Positions 17,605 through 26,509 of a stretch of 64,000 bases of DNA are shown here, one piece after another. Where the stretch lies: NCBI GenBank assembly GCA_900471925.1, contig UCGV01000017.1, forward strand, positions 124,001 through 188,000, in the 5' to 3' direction. This stretch comes from Hyphomicrobiales bacterium. Lineage in GTDB: Bacteria > Pseudomonadota > Alphaproteobacteria > Rhizobiales > Rhizobiaceae. How positions within the stretch are numbered: the first letter of the stretch is position 1; each line of letters starts with the position of its first letter. The position numbers and the translations under genes were made by a program. The notes under the pieces were generated by a model. The model did no database searches, was not told the DNA's origin, and saw only the letters and a list, made by a program, of their open reading frames with translations.

Positions 17605-18636
17605 CTACCAGCCCTGGCCGGTTCGAAGCTCTTCTAGCCCCTGTTCCCTTGAAATTACCGGTCCGTAAGTGAGTTCTCGCTCGGCTTTGCTGATATCGAG
17701 AGAAATCTCGACCGCCGAAGTTGCATAGGATTGCAGCGTCAACGGCGGCACGATCTTGCCCCCGGACAGTCTGGCAAGCAAATCACCGATCGCCGCGACG
17801 CACCTAACGACCCCACGCGGTACAGATTTTTCGGGTACACTGACCCCTTGTGTTACCAGCAGCGCCGAAACGAAGCTCCGGAATGCAACAGGCGCTCCAT
17901 CGGAGATAAAGTAGACTTCACCGCCACGGCCATTCACGAGCGCCCGGTCGACGGCTACGCAGAGGTTTGCGATATGGGTGGTAGAGGTCTGGTAATTGCC
18001 ACCGCTGATCCAAGCGAATCTACCGGATCGTGCTGCGTCGACCAAAGCAGGAAGGGCGGTGGTATCGTCGCGACCCCAGACGAACCGGGGGCGCAGAACA
18101 ACGACCGGGAATTCCTGAGCGTTGCAGTCCAGGGCGACCCGTTCTGCCGCGGCCTTGCTGCGCGAATAACCTCCCGCGAACTTGCGCGGCAAAGGCAGGG
18201 TTTCGTCCACGTTGACCAAGGGCTTTCCGGTGGCAAGGACCGATTCTGTGCTGAGATGAACAACCTTTCGGATGCCAGCCGCACGGGCAGCTTCCATCAC
18301 GGCTCGTGTCCCGGCTTCGTTGACCCGCTGCTGGCGCTCGGTCGCGGCCCCATGATCTGTATCGGCGGCCGCATGCACGAGGGCATCGCAACCAAGCATC
18401 GCCGCGCTCAAACCGCCCCCCAGAATGTCGCCGCGATAGGAGATCGCGCCAAGTGTCCGGACCACCCGTTCTGATGCATCGCCGCGCACAAGAGCGGCCA
18501 CCTCGATCCCGAGGCCGACGAAGTGACGGATCAAGTTGCGGCCGATATAGCCGCTACCGCCCGTCAGGAATATCCGCTCAAATGGCATATGCTCGTCCCT
18601 GGGTGCGGCGGCCACGGCAATTCTTCTATCAGTCAT
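17605..18636 (-). CDS. NAD-dependent epimerase/dehydratase family protein (extended SDR)
   Basis: 343 residues. A Rossmann motif is at IFLTGGSGYIGRNLI. VVHLST then YSRSKAAAE (the YxxxK pair) form the active site, and VVLRPRFVWG gives the substrate side. The overall pattern resembles 3-beta-hydroxysteroid dehydrogenase/isomerase-like extended SDRs. I use the ATG at 18636, preceded by AGGTG, rather than the ATG at 18663. It lies 23 bases after the TetR stop, so the two form an operon and the TetR protein probably controls it. Substrate unknown. Confidence 0.85.
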   Translation of the reverse strand: MTDRRIAVAAAPRDEHMPFERIFLTGGSGYIGRNLIRHFVGLGIEVAALVRGDASERVVRTLGAISYRGDILGGGLSAAMLGCDALVHAAADTDHGAATERQQRVNEAGTRAVMEAARAAGIRKVVHLSTESVLATGKPLVNVDETLPLPRKFAGGYSRSKAAAERVALDCNAQEFPVVVLRPRFVWGRDDTTALPALVDAARSGRFAWISGGNYQTSTTHIANLCVAVDRALVNGRGGEVYFISDGAPVAFRSFVSALLVTQGVSVPEKSVPRGVVRCVAAIGDLLARLSGGKIVPPLTLQSYATSAVEISLDISKAERELTYGPVISREQGLEELRTGQGW

Positions 18637-18659
18637 ATCATTCACCTGGTGTGGTAGGA

Positions 18660-19244
18660 TCAATTCGCAGATGTCTCGGGGAGATCGACTTCCCCGGTCT
18701 CTGCCGTCACTAGCCAGTTGATCTCTCGAAGAAGCCTTCTTCGCTCGTCCGGCGGAAAGTGATGAAAATCGAGATGCTCAAGCAACTTCAGCCCCTCCAG
18801 CGCAAGATACGCGAGGAGTGCGCCGCGCGGCGATGGTGACGTTTCGACAATGCGATCGATCGTCACTGCCTGATTACCCTGCATCTTCCCACGCAGCCCG
18901 GCATCGAGCGCAAGCGCTGCGCTCAGGTTTAGCGCAACGGAACGAAATTCCTCCGGAGGCGGTTCTGCTGCAGCAACAATGCGCCCGCGAATTGCTCGAT
19001 TGGTTTCACCGGTGTACTGGGCTTCAATCCCATCGTGATATGCCTTGTCGCGCTCGAATGCGCGATCGACTACGGCCTCGATCAGAGCCTGCTTGGACTT
19101 ATGATCATAAAGGACGCTTGCCTTGGTGACTTCAGCCTCTCTTGCGACAGCGTCCAATGTCAGGTTGGCAGCGCCATCTCGTCCGACAACGCGCTCTGCG
19201 GCATCGAGAATAGCCTGTTGATCAATGACACGCTTTCTTCCCAT
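18660..19244 (-). CDS. TetR/AcrR family transcriptional regulator
   Basis: A 194-residue protein with an N-terminal TetR helix-turn-helix (AILDAAERVVGRDGAANLTLDAVAREAEVTKASVLYDHKSKQALIEAVVDRAF) and a helical C-terminal ligand domain without close resemblance to a named subfamily. It heads a two-gene unit with the epimerase-like SDR, which is the most likely target. Self-regulation through the AT-rich region at 19250-19290 is plausible but no clear palindrome was identified. Confidence 0.9.
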   Translation of the reverse strand: MGRKRVIDQQAILDAAERVVGRDGAANLTLDAVAREAEVTKASVLYDHKSKQALIEAVVDRAFERDKAYHDGIEAQYTGETNRAIRGRIVAAAEPPPEEFRSVALNLSAALALDAGLRGKMQGNQAVTIDRIVETSPSPRGALLAYLALEGLKLLEHLDFHHFPPDERRRLLREINWLVTAETGEVDLPETSAN

Positions 19245-19693
19245 CCGTCAGCTCCAAATATTTCCGACTGGATGGTTATAAAAATGAGTTGCTGCGGTCA
19301 AGTCGTGTTTTACAAAGAAACTTGGAGCGAACCCGCGATTGCAGTCGGAGCTCCGGGATTGAGGAAGCCTACGCTAAATGAACAGCTGGTTGGCTGCATG
19401 CCTAGCGACGAGCAACAGTGATCACCGTGGCGTCCGCCTCATGAGGCTCCGAATAAAGGCAAGGATCTCTGCCATCGAGCAGCAAAGGCAGCGCTCAAGA
19501 CAGGACTTCTCTATCAGGACTATGACTTGTCACAATGGGTATATCACTTCGCCGACTTGCCAGTGTGAGATTGTATCCGGATATTAATTCGGGCACCACG
19601 TGAAGCTTCCATCGGCAAACCCCGTTGACGCCCCTAATAGGCGATGACGAACCCGAGCAGCGCGGACAGCATGAAAGCGGAACTCGGTTCAAT
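19245..19693. other. 449-bp interval without a recognised gene
   Basis: It lies between the TetR start and the stop of the second chemoreceptor. Short frames exist on both strands but none has a ribosome site plus recognisable sequence. It should contain the TetR promoter at its left end. Confidence 0.4.
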
Positions 19694-21526
19694 CTACGCT
19701 GTTTGGCGAAGCAACTGCTGGTGCTGGATTTCGCCTGTGCCGAGCTTGAACTGGGCAATCAACTGACCGAGCTGCTCGGCTTCTTTCGCGAGGGACACAC
19801 AGGCTGCATTGCTGTTCTCTACCATGGCCGCATTCTCTTGAGTTACGTGGTCGATCTGGTTAAGCGCTGCGTTTATCTCCACCAGTCCAGTCGCCTGCTC
19901 CTTAGACGATAATGCGATCGCGTCCATATGCTGATTGATAGTCAATACATGAGCTTCTATTGTTCTCAAGGCGACCCCGGTTTCGCTGACCAAAGTGACC
20001 CCCGATGCGACCACCTCTGAGGAGTTGCGGATAAGTTCCTTGATTTGTTGGGCGGCATGAGCCGCGCGTTGTGCAAGCTCTCGAACTTCCTGGGCAACAA
20101 CGGCGAAGCCCTTCCCAGACTCCCCAGCCCGCGCGGCTTCTACCCCCGCATTGAGCGCAAGCAGGTTGGTTTGAAACGCAATTTCATCGATGACCCCAAT
20201 AATGTTGAAAATCTGCTGTGACGAACTCTCAATCCTTTGCATTGCGTCGACGGCATTCTCGACAACCACACCGGAATTAGATGCGCTTATGCTCGCCTGA
20301 ATCGCTATCGTTCTAGCTTCTTCAGCCTTTTGAGACGAACAGCTAACATTGGCCGTGATTTGGTCAAGCGCCGCCGCGGTTTCTTCCAGAGATGCTGCCT
20401 GGTGCTCCGTCCTCTTAGAAAGGTCGACAGCACCCTCACTCATCGCACGTGTCCCTGAGTGGATCGACACAGCAACTTGCGAAACAGCTAGCAGCGTTTC
20501 TCTCAACTGAGCAGCAGCTGTGTTGAAGTCGTCACGCAAGCTTTCGAAATGCTCAGCAAACGGATGCGACAATTCCAATTCGAGATTGCCTTTTGCCAAT
20601 TGCCTCAGGCCCTCCGCGATAGAAGACGTAACCTGCGTCATCGCCTCCGCCTCGCGCTGCTTTATCTCAGCGCCTCTTTGCCGATCAGCATCAGCCCTTG
20701 TCCGCATATCGTCAGCCTGTGCCTCGAGAGCCTTGGCCAGCATGCCCCTCTCCTTAAAGGTTTGAACGGCATTTGCCATGCTGCCAACCTCGTCTTCGCG
20801 TTTCAATCCCTCGACAGAGACCGTCAGATCGCCATTCGCAAGTGTTCTCATCGTTGCTGATAGCCGCTTGATCGGACGAACCAACCAAATATTCAAGCAG
20901 GCAAAGCCGGCGCTCATTACTGCGAGCGAACCCACGAGGATGACACCGAGCGTGATGGCGATCGTACCCTTCGAGACATCGACCAATTCGACATTGCGCG
21001 CTACCATCGTGCTAGAAAGTTTCTGACTGTATGCGTTGATTTTGGCGGTTAGCGGCGGAAAATTGGGCTGGCAGTCTTTCAAAAATACCAATTGCGAAAT
21101 GATCACGTCGGCGTCGAACCTTGAAGCCCCCGCCTGTTGAAGGGTGTCGCTACAATCCTGATCCAAGACCTTCAGTCCCTCTGATTTCAGATCAGAGATC
21201 GCATTGTCATTGGGAAATATTCTGATGGCTACATCCATCGACTTCGTAAACTTGTCGCGGGCCTCGGTAAGGGCTTTCTTCGAGTTTGCGTTGAGCTCAT
21301 CCGTTTGGGACATCAAGAGATCGCCGATAGCCGATCGGCCACTTTGGAAGCTCTCGTTCGCGAAAGAAAGCGCTAGGGCAGCATCGGACTCATGTGTCAA
21401 CAATGACGTATAACTGCGATCAATCTTCCAGATCTGACTGCCCGAATATCCGGCAACGACGAGGGCGAAGAGCCCGAAGCAGGCCATGATGATGGCAAAT
21501 TTCCCAATAATCGGTACGTCTCTCAT
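19694..21526 (-). CDS. Methyl-accepting chemotaxis protein
   Basis: The ATG at 21526 gives a 610-residue receptor beginning MRDVPIIGKFAIIMACFG, followed by a hydrophobic segment. The longer frame from 21754 overlaps the dioxygenase gene and adds a non-membrane head. Layout: membrane segment 1, small helical periplasmic domain, membrane segment 2, HAMP (VRPIKRLSATMRTLANGDLTVSV), a second HAMP-like region, then the signalling tip EIAFQTNLLALNAGVEAARAGESGKGFAVV. The cytoplasmic half is very similar to the receptor at 13991-15826, but the sensors differ, which suggests related receptors for different ligands. The start is 51 bases from the dioxygenase stop. Confidence 0.92.
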   Translation of the reverse strand: MRDVPIIGKFAIIMACFGLFALVVAGYSGSQIWKIDRSYTSLLTHESDAALALSFANESFQSGRSAIGDLLMSQTDELNANSKKALTEARDKFTKSMDVAIRIFPNDNAISDLKSEGLKVLDQDCSDTLQQAGASRFDADVIISQLVFLKDCQPNFPPLTAKINAYSQKLSSTMVARNVELVDVSKGTIAITLGVILVGSLAVMSAGFACLNIWLVRPIKRLSATMRTLANGDLTVSVEGLKREDEVGSMANAVQTFKERGMLAKALEAQADDMRTRADADRQRGAEIKQREAEAMTQVTSSIAEGLRQLAKGNLELELSHPFAEHFESLRDDFNTAAAQLRETLLAVSQVAVSIHSGTRAMSEGAVDLSKRTEHQAASLEETAAALDQITANVSCSSQKAEEARTIAIQASISASNSGVVVENAVDAMQRIESSSQQIFNIIGVIDEIAFQTNLLALNAGVEAARAGESGKGFAVVAQEVRELAQRAAHAAQQIKELIRNSSEVVASGVTLVSETGVALRTIEAHVLTINQHMDAIALSSKEQATGLVEINAALNQIDHVTQENAAMVENSNAACVSLAKEAEQLGQLIAQFKLGTGEIQHQQLLRQTA

Positions 21527-21576
21527 ATCTTTACGTCCCAGAGGCCGTTTCACCGATCGCCAACCTGTGCCAGAAG

Positions 21577-22491
21577 TTACAGAGGGACGCGCTCGAATCG
21601 CGCAGCAAGTTCGGCGTTCTGCGTAAGGATCGACGTATCCGGCGGAATTGGCCCCGTCATGCGGGCCTCGATATCTTCGGACCGGATTTGCGGAAGGACC
21701 TGCGGGAAGACAGGCCCGCCGATGGGGTCGCCGTTCTGTAGGCCATGAGGCCAAGGAACCTGAAGTTCCTTTCCTGTCGGCGTAAATCGCACATCATCGC
21801 CGCACCAGCGCGTGGCAATCGCCCTGCGATTCAAGTTTCCCGCCGGCCGACCGCGTGAGCCATGAAGGGTCAATGCGTGAAAAATCACGGCGTCGCCTGG
21901 CTGCATATCCCAGCTGGCGATCTGATAATCTTCACGCTCCACGTCAAAATTAGGCGTAGGAGCAAGCGGCGCGACCGATTTGACAATTCCGCCGACGCCG
22001 AGCGGCCGGAACCGTTGCGGCCAGCGATGAGACCCAATTACGAACTCGAGGGCCGATTCCGCCGTTTTCACGGGATCGACCGACGTCCATACAGAGGCGA
22101 TCTGGTCACCGCTCAACGGGAAAAACGTGAAGTCGTGATGCCAGGGCGTGCGCTCGCCGTTATGGGCCTGCTTGACGAAGATCTGGTCGCAAAACAGGTT
22201 GATGCGCTCCGACCGCAAGACCTGTTTGACGGCGTGAGCCGTCGGGGCGAACAGCGAAAAGTCCCGAAGGCGATCGTTGGTATGCCACAGATAGGCATCC
22301 GCTCGAAACCGCGGGTCTGCGGGTGCTTCAGCACCGTCGTCACGGAGCCCGCAGATTTCGTTCAGGGCCTCCTGGACCGTTGAGACCCACTTCTCGGAGT
22401 AGAAGTCTCGGACGATTATGACGCCGTCTCTCCAAAATTGTTCGATGTCGGCTTCGGTAAGCGGGCGGGCGGGCGTTTCAGGTTTCAGCAC
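21577..22491 (-). CDS. Phytanoyl-CoA dioxygenase (PhyH) family protein
   Basis: This 304-residue Fe(II)/2-oxoglutarate oxygenase has the metal triad as WHHDFTF (HxD, near residue 118) and the distal His in FHALTLHGSRG, followed by the oxoglutarate-binding Arg in RRAIATRW. PhyH-like enzymes hydroxylate small molecules such as acyl-CoAs, ectoine or phosphonates. It lies 54 bases after the MHS transporter in the same unit, and the tandem operator at 23983-24005 precedes that unit. It is therefore probably the first oxidative step on the imported compound. Substrate unknown. Confidence 0.88.
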   Translation of the reverse strand: MLKPETPARPLTEADIEQFWRDGVIIVRDFYSEKWVSTVQEALNEICGLRDDGAEAPADPRFRADAYLWHTNDRLRDFSLFAPTAHAVKQVLRSERINLFCDQIFVKQAHNGERTPWHHDFTFFPLSGDQIASVWTSVDPVKTAESALEFVIGSHRWPQRFRPLGVGGIVKSVAPLAPTPNFDVEREDYQIASWDMQPGDAVIFHALTLHGSRGRPAGNLNRRAIATRWCGDDVRFTPTGKELQVPWPHGLQNGDPIGGPVFPQVLPQIRSEDIEARMTGPIPPDTSILTQNAELAARFERVPL

Positions 22492-22545
22492 GGTTTGTCT
22501 CCTGGCTTAGGGCATGGCTCATCTTGATTTCGATCCGACGCAGGA

Positions 22546-23859
22546 TCATTCCGCCGACGCGTTGTAGCGCGGCTTCATCGCCAACACGCTGAGAAGCGAT
22601 ATGGTAGAAATGGCCGCGAGATAGACTCCTACCGAGGTTGCGGAACCATAATGGCCAAGCAATGCGGTCGCGACGATCGGTGCAATCCCACCGCCGACTG
22701 CACCCCCAATGTTAGCGCACAAGGACAGTCCTGTGTAACGCACCTCAACCGGAAACAGATTTGCGAACAGGGATGCTTCCGGGGCATACATAATCGGATA
22801 GAGGATCCCAAGCGCGAAGACGATCGCCAGCCAGACAAGCTCAACGCGTCCGGTATCGATGAGTAGGAACATCGGAATTGCGCTGACGACTAGAAAAGCC
22901 GTGCCGATATTGAACACCATGCGCTTGCCGAACTTGTCACTCAGCATTCCGCAGATGGGCATGAGGACGAATTGGATTATGGCGCCCACCGTCGTGGCGT
23001 TTAAAATAGTTGCGCGGGAAAGCTGTAGCTTGCTGGTCGCGTAGGAGAGGACAAACACTGCGAAAAGCCAAAACAGCGTGATCTCTCCAAGCTTTGCGGC
23101 GGTGCCAAGCAGGACGGCTCCAAAGTGCTTTGAAAAAACACGGGCGAGAGGGATCTGTACGATACCACCTGACGCGCCAAGCTTCTTAAAGCTCGGGGAT
23201 TCATTCACTTTGCGCCGGATAAAGAACCCGACAACGACCAAGACAGAACTTGCAATGAACGGCAGCCGCCAGCCCCAGGCCTCAAATTGCTCCGCAGACA
23301 ACAATCCGACCAAGGAAAAGGCAGCGCTTGCAAGGATGAGCGCTGCAGGGCACCCCATCTGCGGAAGGCTTCCAAATAGGCCCCCACGCTTCAAAGGCGC
23401 ATGTTCGACTGCCATGAGAACTGCACCACCCCACTCGCCGCCAAGCGCGATCCCCTGGCAAACGCGGATGACAAGGAGCGCAATCGGCGCCAGTATTCCA
23501 ATCTGATCGTAGGTCGGAAGGACGCCAATCAGGGCGGTGGGAATTCCCATCAGAAGCAGACCAGCCACGAGCATTTTCTTTCGGCCAATCCGGTCGCCGA
23601 AATGACCAAAAAGGATGGCACCGAGCGGCCGGGCAAAGAGTCCAACAGCAAATGTCGTCAAGGCCAGCAGCGTCCCCACAGCCGGATCGAACGAGGGAAA
23701 GTAGACCTTGCTGAAGATGAGGGCGCTAGCTGTCCCGAAAATGAAAAAGTCATACCACTCGATGGTCGTTCCGATCATGGTGGAGAAGGCGACCAGGGTT
23801 CTTGACGAGACAGGCGTCACGCCCTGCTCGAGATCAACTGCATTTGAGACGTTTGACAT
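22546..23859 (-). CDS. MFS transporter, metabolite:H+ symporter (MHS) family
   Basis: 437 residues with twelve predicted membrane segments. The MHS signatures are present: TTIEWYDFFIFGTASALIF near the start, FGHFGDRIGRKK after segment 2, and RVCQGIALGGEWGGAVL. Relatives carry shikimate, proline/betaine, alpha-ketoglutarate and aromatic acids. AAGGGGAA precedes the ATG. It heads a two-gene unit with the PhyH oxygenase, and the operator at 23983-24005 overlaps its promoter. Confidence 0.92.
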   Translation of the reverse strand: MSNVSNAVDLEQGVTPVSSRTLVAFSTMIGTTIEWYDFFIFGTASALIFSKVYFPSFDPAVGTLLALTTFAVGLFARPLGAILFGHFGDRIGRKKMLVAGLLLMGIPTALIGVLPTYDQIGILAPIALLVIRVCQGIALGGEWGGAVLMAVEHAPLKRGGLFGSLPQMGCPAALILASAAFSLVGLLSAEQFEAWGWRLPFIASSVLVVVGFFIRRKVNESPSFKKLGASGGIVQIPLARVFSKHFGAVLLGTAAKLGEITLFWLFAVFVLSYATSKLQLSRATILNATTVGAIIQFVLMPICGMLSDKFGKRMVFNIGTAFLVVSAIPMFLLIDTGRVELVWLAIVFALGILYPIMYAPEASLFANLFPVEVRYTGLSLCANIGGAVGGGIAPIVATALLGHYGSATSVGVYLAAISTISLLSVLAMKPRYNASAE

Positions 23860-23982
23860 GGGTTCCCCTTAGAACTGGTGTCGTCAACAGGCGCGGGGAA
23901 TCGCTCGCTGGTACGAGTGAAATCCCCTTTTTGTCCTCGCCGCTTCTGCGAGCGGCTTTCAGCAAACTCTGACAGAAAAACG

Positions 23983-24005
23983 AAACATGTCAATCTGACA
24001 TGTCA
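23983..24005. promoter_or_regulatory. Tandem 13-bp operator (core TGACATGTCA) before the MFS-PhyH unit
   Basis: Two units start 13 bases apart: AAACATGTCA (23983-23992) and the perfect palindrome TGACATGTCA (23996-24005). On the minus strand each unit contains TTGACA, so the operator doubles as a -35 box for the MFS gene. The same two-unit, 13-base-phase arrangement occurs at 29812-29834 and 29947-29969 beside the FCD-GntR gene, the likely binder. Confidence 0.72.
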
Positions 24006-24042
24006 ATAAAAAGCGTCTTCGACGTTGCTATCGGTCGGGAGA

Positions 24043-24918
24043 CTAAGCTAGGTCGCTAAGCAGGCTTTCGAGTTCTCCCCGCTCAGCCGCTCCCATCGGA
24101 GATTGCGGTGGGATGGGGTCACCGACGTCGTAGCCTTGTATGGCGAGACCTGCTTTCACGCAGGCAGCCAGATTGTAACGATTGAAGACCTCGTTGACCC
24201 GCCAGAGCTTGCCCTGGAGCGCAAGCGCGCGCTCCCATTCCTTAGCCTTGCAAAGATCGAACAGTCGGACACATTGTTCAGGGATTAGGCAGGCCGGACC
24301 GGCCATCCAACCGCAGCCGCCGATCAGCATAACGGCGGCCGGAATGTGGGAGGAGGCAGCAAAGACGTCGATCTTGCCGCGACAGCGTTCCAGGATGGAA
24401 AGCAGCCGGCCAGTATTGGATGAGGCGTCCTTGATATAGCGGATGCGATCATGGTCCGCCAACCGTTCAATCAGTTCGAGACTGAGATCGGTTCGCTGAA
24501 AGCTCGGGTTCGTGTAAATGACAACGGGAACCCCGACCGCATCGGCGATCGCACGGAAATATCCTTCGATCTGTGGTGCTGTTAGGGGAAAATAAGAATC
24601 GATGACCGCAATGATGCCGTCAACGCCTAGCTTTTCGTAGGTCCTTGCCGTATCGATCGCGTCCGCGGTGGAAGTCGACGAAACGCCAGCAATCACCGGC
24701 ACGCGTTTGGCCGTAGCCTCTACCACGGTTCGCACGACATCGATCTTTTGCGAGCGATTGAGGTAGGCAAACTCACCGGTCGATCCTAAGGCTGCAAGAC
24801 CATGGACCCCTTTGGCGATCAGGTCGTCGCACAATCGGCTTAGCACATGATGTCGAATGGTCCCATCACTGTCGACGGGTGACACGATATAAGGGAAAAC
24901 CCCTTCGAACTTTGACAT
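24043..24918 (-). CDS. Dihydrodipicolinate synthase/N-acetylneuraminate lyase family protein
   Basis: A 291-residue TIM-barrel aldolase of the DapA/NanA class: FPYIVSPVDSDGTI at the start, GLAALGSTGEFAYL for the pyruvate carboxylate loop, the Tyr in VVIYTNPS, and the Schiff-base Lys in RYIKDASSNTGR. These enzymes join or split pyruvate and aldehydes, or dehydrate sugar acids. It is the last gene of the five-gene minus unit that begins with the SDR, 20 bases after the reductase gene. Context indicates a catabolic lyase rather than lysine synthesis. GGAGTGATTA precedes the ATG. Confidence 0.9.
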   Translation of the reverse strand: MSKFEGVFPYIVSPVDSDGTIRHHVLSRLCDDLIAKGVHGLAALGSTGEFAYLNRSQKIDVVRTVVEATAKRVPVIAGVSSTSTADAIDTARTYEKLGVDGIIAVIDSYFPLTAPQIEGYFRAIADAVGVPVVIYTNPSFQRTDLSLELIERLADHDRIRYIKDASSNTGRLLSILERCRGKIDVFAASSHIPAAVMLIGGCGWMAGPACLIPEQCVRLFDLCKAKEWERALALQGKLWRVNEVFNRYNLAACVKAGLAIQGYDVGDPIPPQSPMGAAERGELESLLSDLA

Positions 24919-24938
24919 TAATCACTCCATCATGGTGC

Positions 24939-26147
24939 TCACTGGATGAGCGTTTTGAGTTGGAAGCTTGCATCCGCCGCCAATGCCTGATCCACCCGCG
25001 TTCCTGCGGCGATCAAGCGCCGCGCTACCATGTGGTCAGCCGGCTGGTTGACGGACTCGACAGCGACCAAGCGACCTTCGTGGAAGTTGAAGACCGAGAA
25101 CTTATTGTGCTCAGGAAGTCCGCGCATGACATGGCAGTCGCTCGCACCGGTCAGGCCGGCGATTTGCAGCTTGTCTGCTCCTTGGTCGCTCCAGAACCAT
25201 GGCACCGCCGTGTAGGGTTGCTTTTTACCGGTCAGCTTCTCAGCAACGCTACGCGCCTGGTCATTGGCATTTTGCACGCTTTCCAGACGCACCGGATGCG
25301 ACGCATACTCCGTTGGAAAACGTGTGCAGTCGCCGATCGCTGAGATGCAGGAATCGGATGTTGTCAGATAGCGGTCGACTACAATGCCGTTGTCGGTTTC
25401 AAGGCCACTGACCTCGGCGAGCTTGCTGTTCGCAATCACACCGATACCAGCTACGATAAGGTCGGCTTCGATTAACTCTTCCCCATCAAGCAAAAGCCCG
25501 CATACAGTGCCTTCTTTTCGGACTACGTCGACAATCTTGCGCGAAAACCGAAATCGCACGCCCGCCTGAGAATGGCGTTTTTCAAAGAATGCTGAAATCT
25601 CGTGCGACGCAGTGCGCGCCATCACCCTGTCGGCAAGATCAATGACACTGACTGACTTTCCCGCATCGGCCGCGAACGCGGCGAACTCGAGACCGATAAA
25701 GCCCGCGCCAATGACGGCGACCCGTTTGGTGGTCGGCAACGCCGCCCGCAGAGCCTGTGCGTCGGTCACGTTCTTTAGATAATATACGCCTTGGTCACCG
25801 TTCGGGACCTGCAGGCGTCGAGTGACGGTGCCGGTCGCCAAAACCAGATGGTCGTAGGGTAACGGCCTGCCGGTCGCCATCCTGAGCTCGCATCGGGTGC
25901 GATCGATGTCCTGTGCCGTATTGCGGCAGAGCTGTATCTGGTTTTCGGCGAAAGCGCTTTCTCCGCGCAGCAGTAATTCTTCTTCCCGGCCTGTTTTCAG
26001 GTAGGCCTTCGAAAGGGGAGGGCGGTGATAAGGTAGCGTGTCTTCTCCGTTGACGAGCGTGATTTCGCCCTGATAGCCGCAGGCACGCAGAGAAAAAGCG
26101 AGCTGGCATCCCGCGTGGCCGGCCCCAACAATGACTATCCTGTCCAT
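24939..26147 (-). CDS. FAD-dependent ferredoxin reductase (rhodocoxin/putidaredoxin reductase type)
   Basis: 402 residues with the FAD motif IVGAGHAGCQLAFSLRACGY at the N-terminus, a second nucleotide motif RVAVIGAGFIGLEFAAFAADAG for NAD(P)H, and CISAIGDCTRFP near the C-terminal FAD contact. This is the pattern of the reductases that feed electrons into class I oxygenase systems. It lies 25 bases after the ferredoxin gene, so the two form an electron-transfer pair. No cytochrome P450 or Rieske oxygenase gene is nearby. The electron acceptor is therefore open. Confidence 0.92.
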   Translation of the reverse strand: MDRIVIVGAGHAGCQLAFSLRACGYQGEITLVNGEDTLPYHRPPLSKAYLKTGREEELLLRGESAFAENQIQLCRNTAQDIDRTRCELRMATGRPLPYDHLVLATGTVTRRLQVPNGDQGVYYLKNVTDAQALRAALPTTKRVAVIGAGFIGLEFAAFAADAGKSVSVIDLADRVMARTASHEISAFFEKRHSQAGVRFRFSRKIVDVVRKEGTVCGLLLDGEELIEADLIVAGIGVIANSKLAEVSGLETDNGIVVDRYLTTSDSCISAIGDCTRFPTEYASHPVRLESVQNANDQARSVAEKLTGKKQPYTAVPWFWSDQGADKLQIAGLTGASDCHVMRGLPEHNKFSVFNFHEGRLVAVESVNQPADHMVARRLIAAGTRVDQALAADASFQLKTLIQ

Positions 26148-26172
26148 TTATTTGTCCTTTGTTCGGGCGCGC

Positions 26173-26496
26173 CTAGAATTGCGTCTCGGGAATGTGAAGC
26201 ACCAGCCCATCGAGCTCGTCAGACAATTCGATCTGGCAACACAGTCTGCTCGTCGGCTTGCGCTCGGCGGCAACGAGATCCAGCATGTCATTTTCCTGTT
26301 CCGAAGCCGCACCGACTCTTCCGGCATCGGTTTCGTCGACATAGACATGGCAGGTTCCACAGGAAAGCGCCCCGCCGCACTCCGCCTCGATACCAACGAC
26401 GCCATGGCTGCGAGCCACCTGCATCGCCGACGTTGGACGATCAAAACCCAGTTCCTGGCGCTTTCCATGCGGTGAGATAAAGATTACGCTCGGCAT
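26173..26496 (-). CDS. [2Fe-2S] ferredoxin, adrenodoxin/putidaredoxin type
   Basis: A 107-residue ferredoxin with cluster cysteines in ECGGALSCGTCHVYV and a fourth in SRLCCQIEL, matching the vertebrate-type/bacterial oxygenase ferredoxins. It transfers electrons from the adjacent reductase (25-base gap) to a partner. The gene upstream encodes a multi-cluster Fe-S protein only 13 bases away, which is an obvious candidate partner. All genes of the unit are on the minus strand. Confidence 0.92.
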   Translation of the reverse strand: MPSVIFISPHGKRQELGFDRPTSAMQVARSHGVVGIEAECGGALSCGTCHVYVDETDAGRVGAASEQENDMLDLVAAERKPTSRLCCQIELSDELDGLVLHIPETQF

Positions 26497-26509
26497 TATT
26501 TGTCCTTCC

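Noticed and set aside
19694..21754. A longer start for the second chemoreceptor at 21754
   Set aside because: The extension would overlap the dioxygenase gene and gives an Arg-rich head before the true membrane signal. The ATG at 21526 starts directly at the membrane segment.
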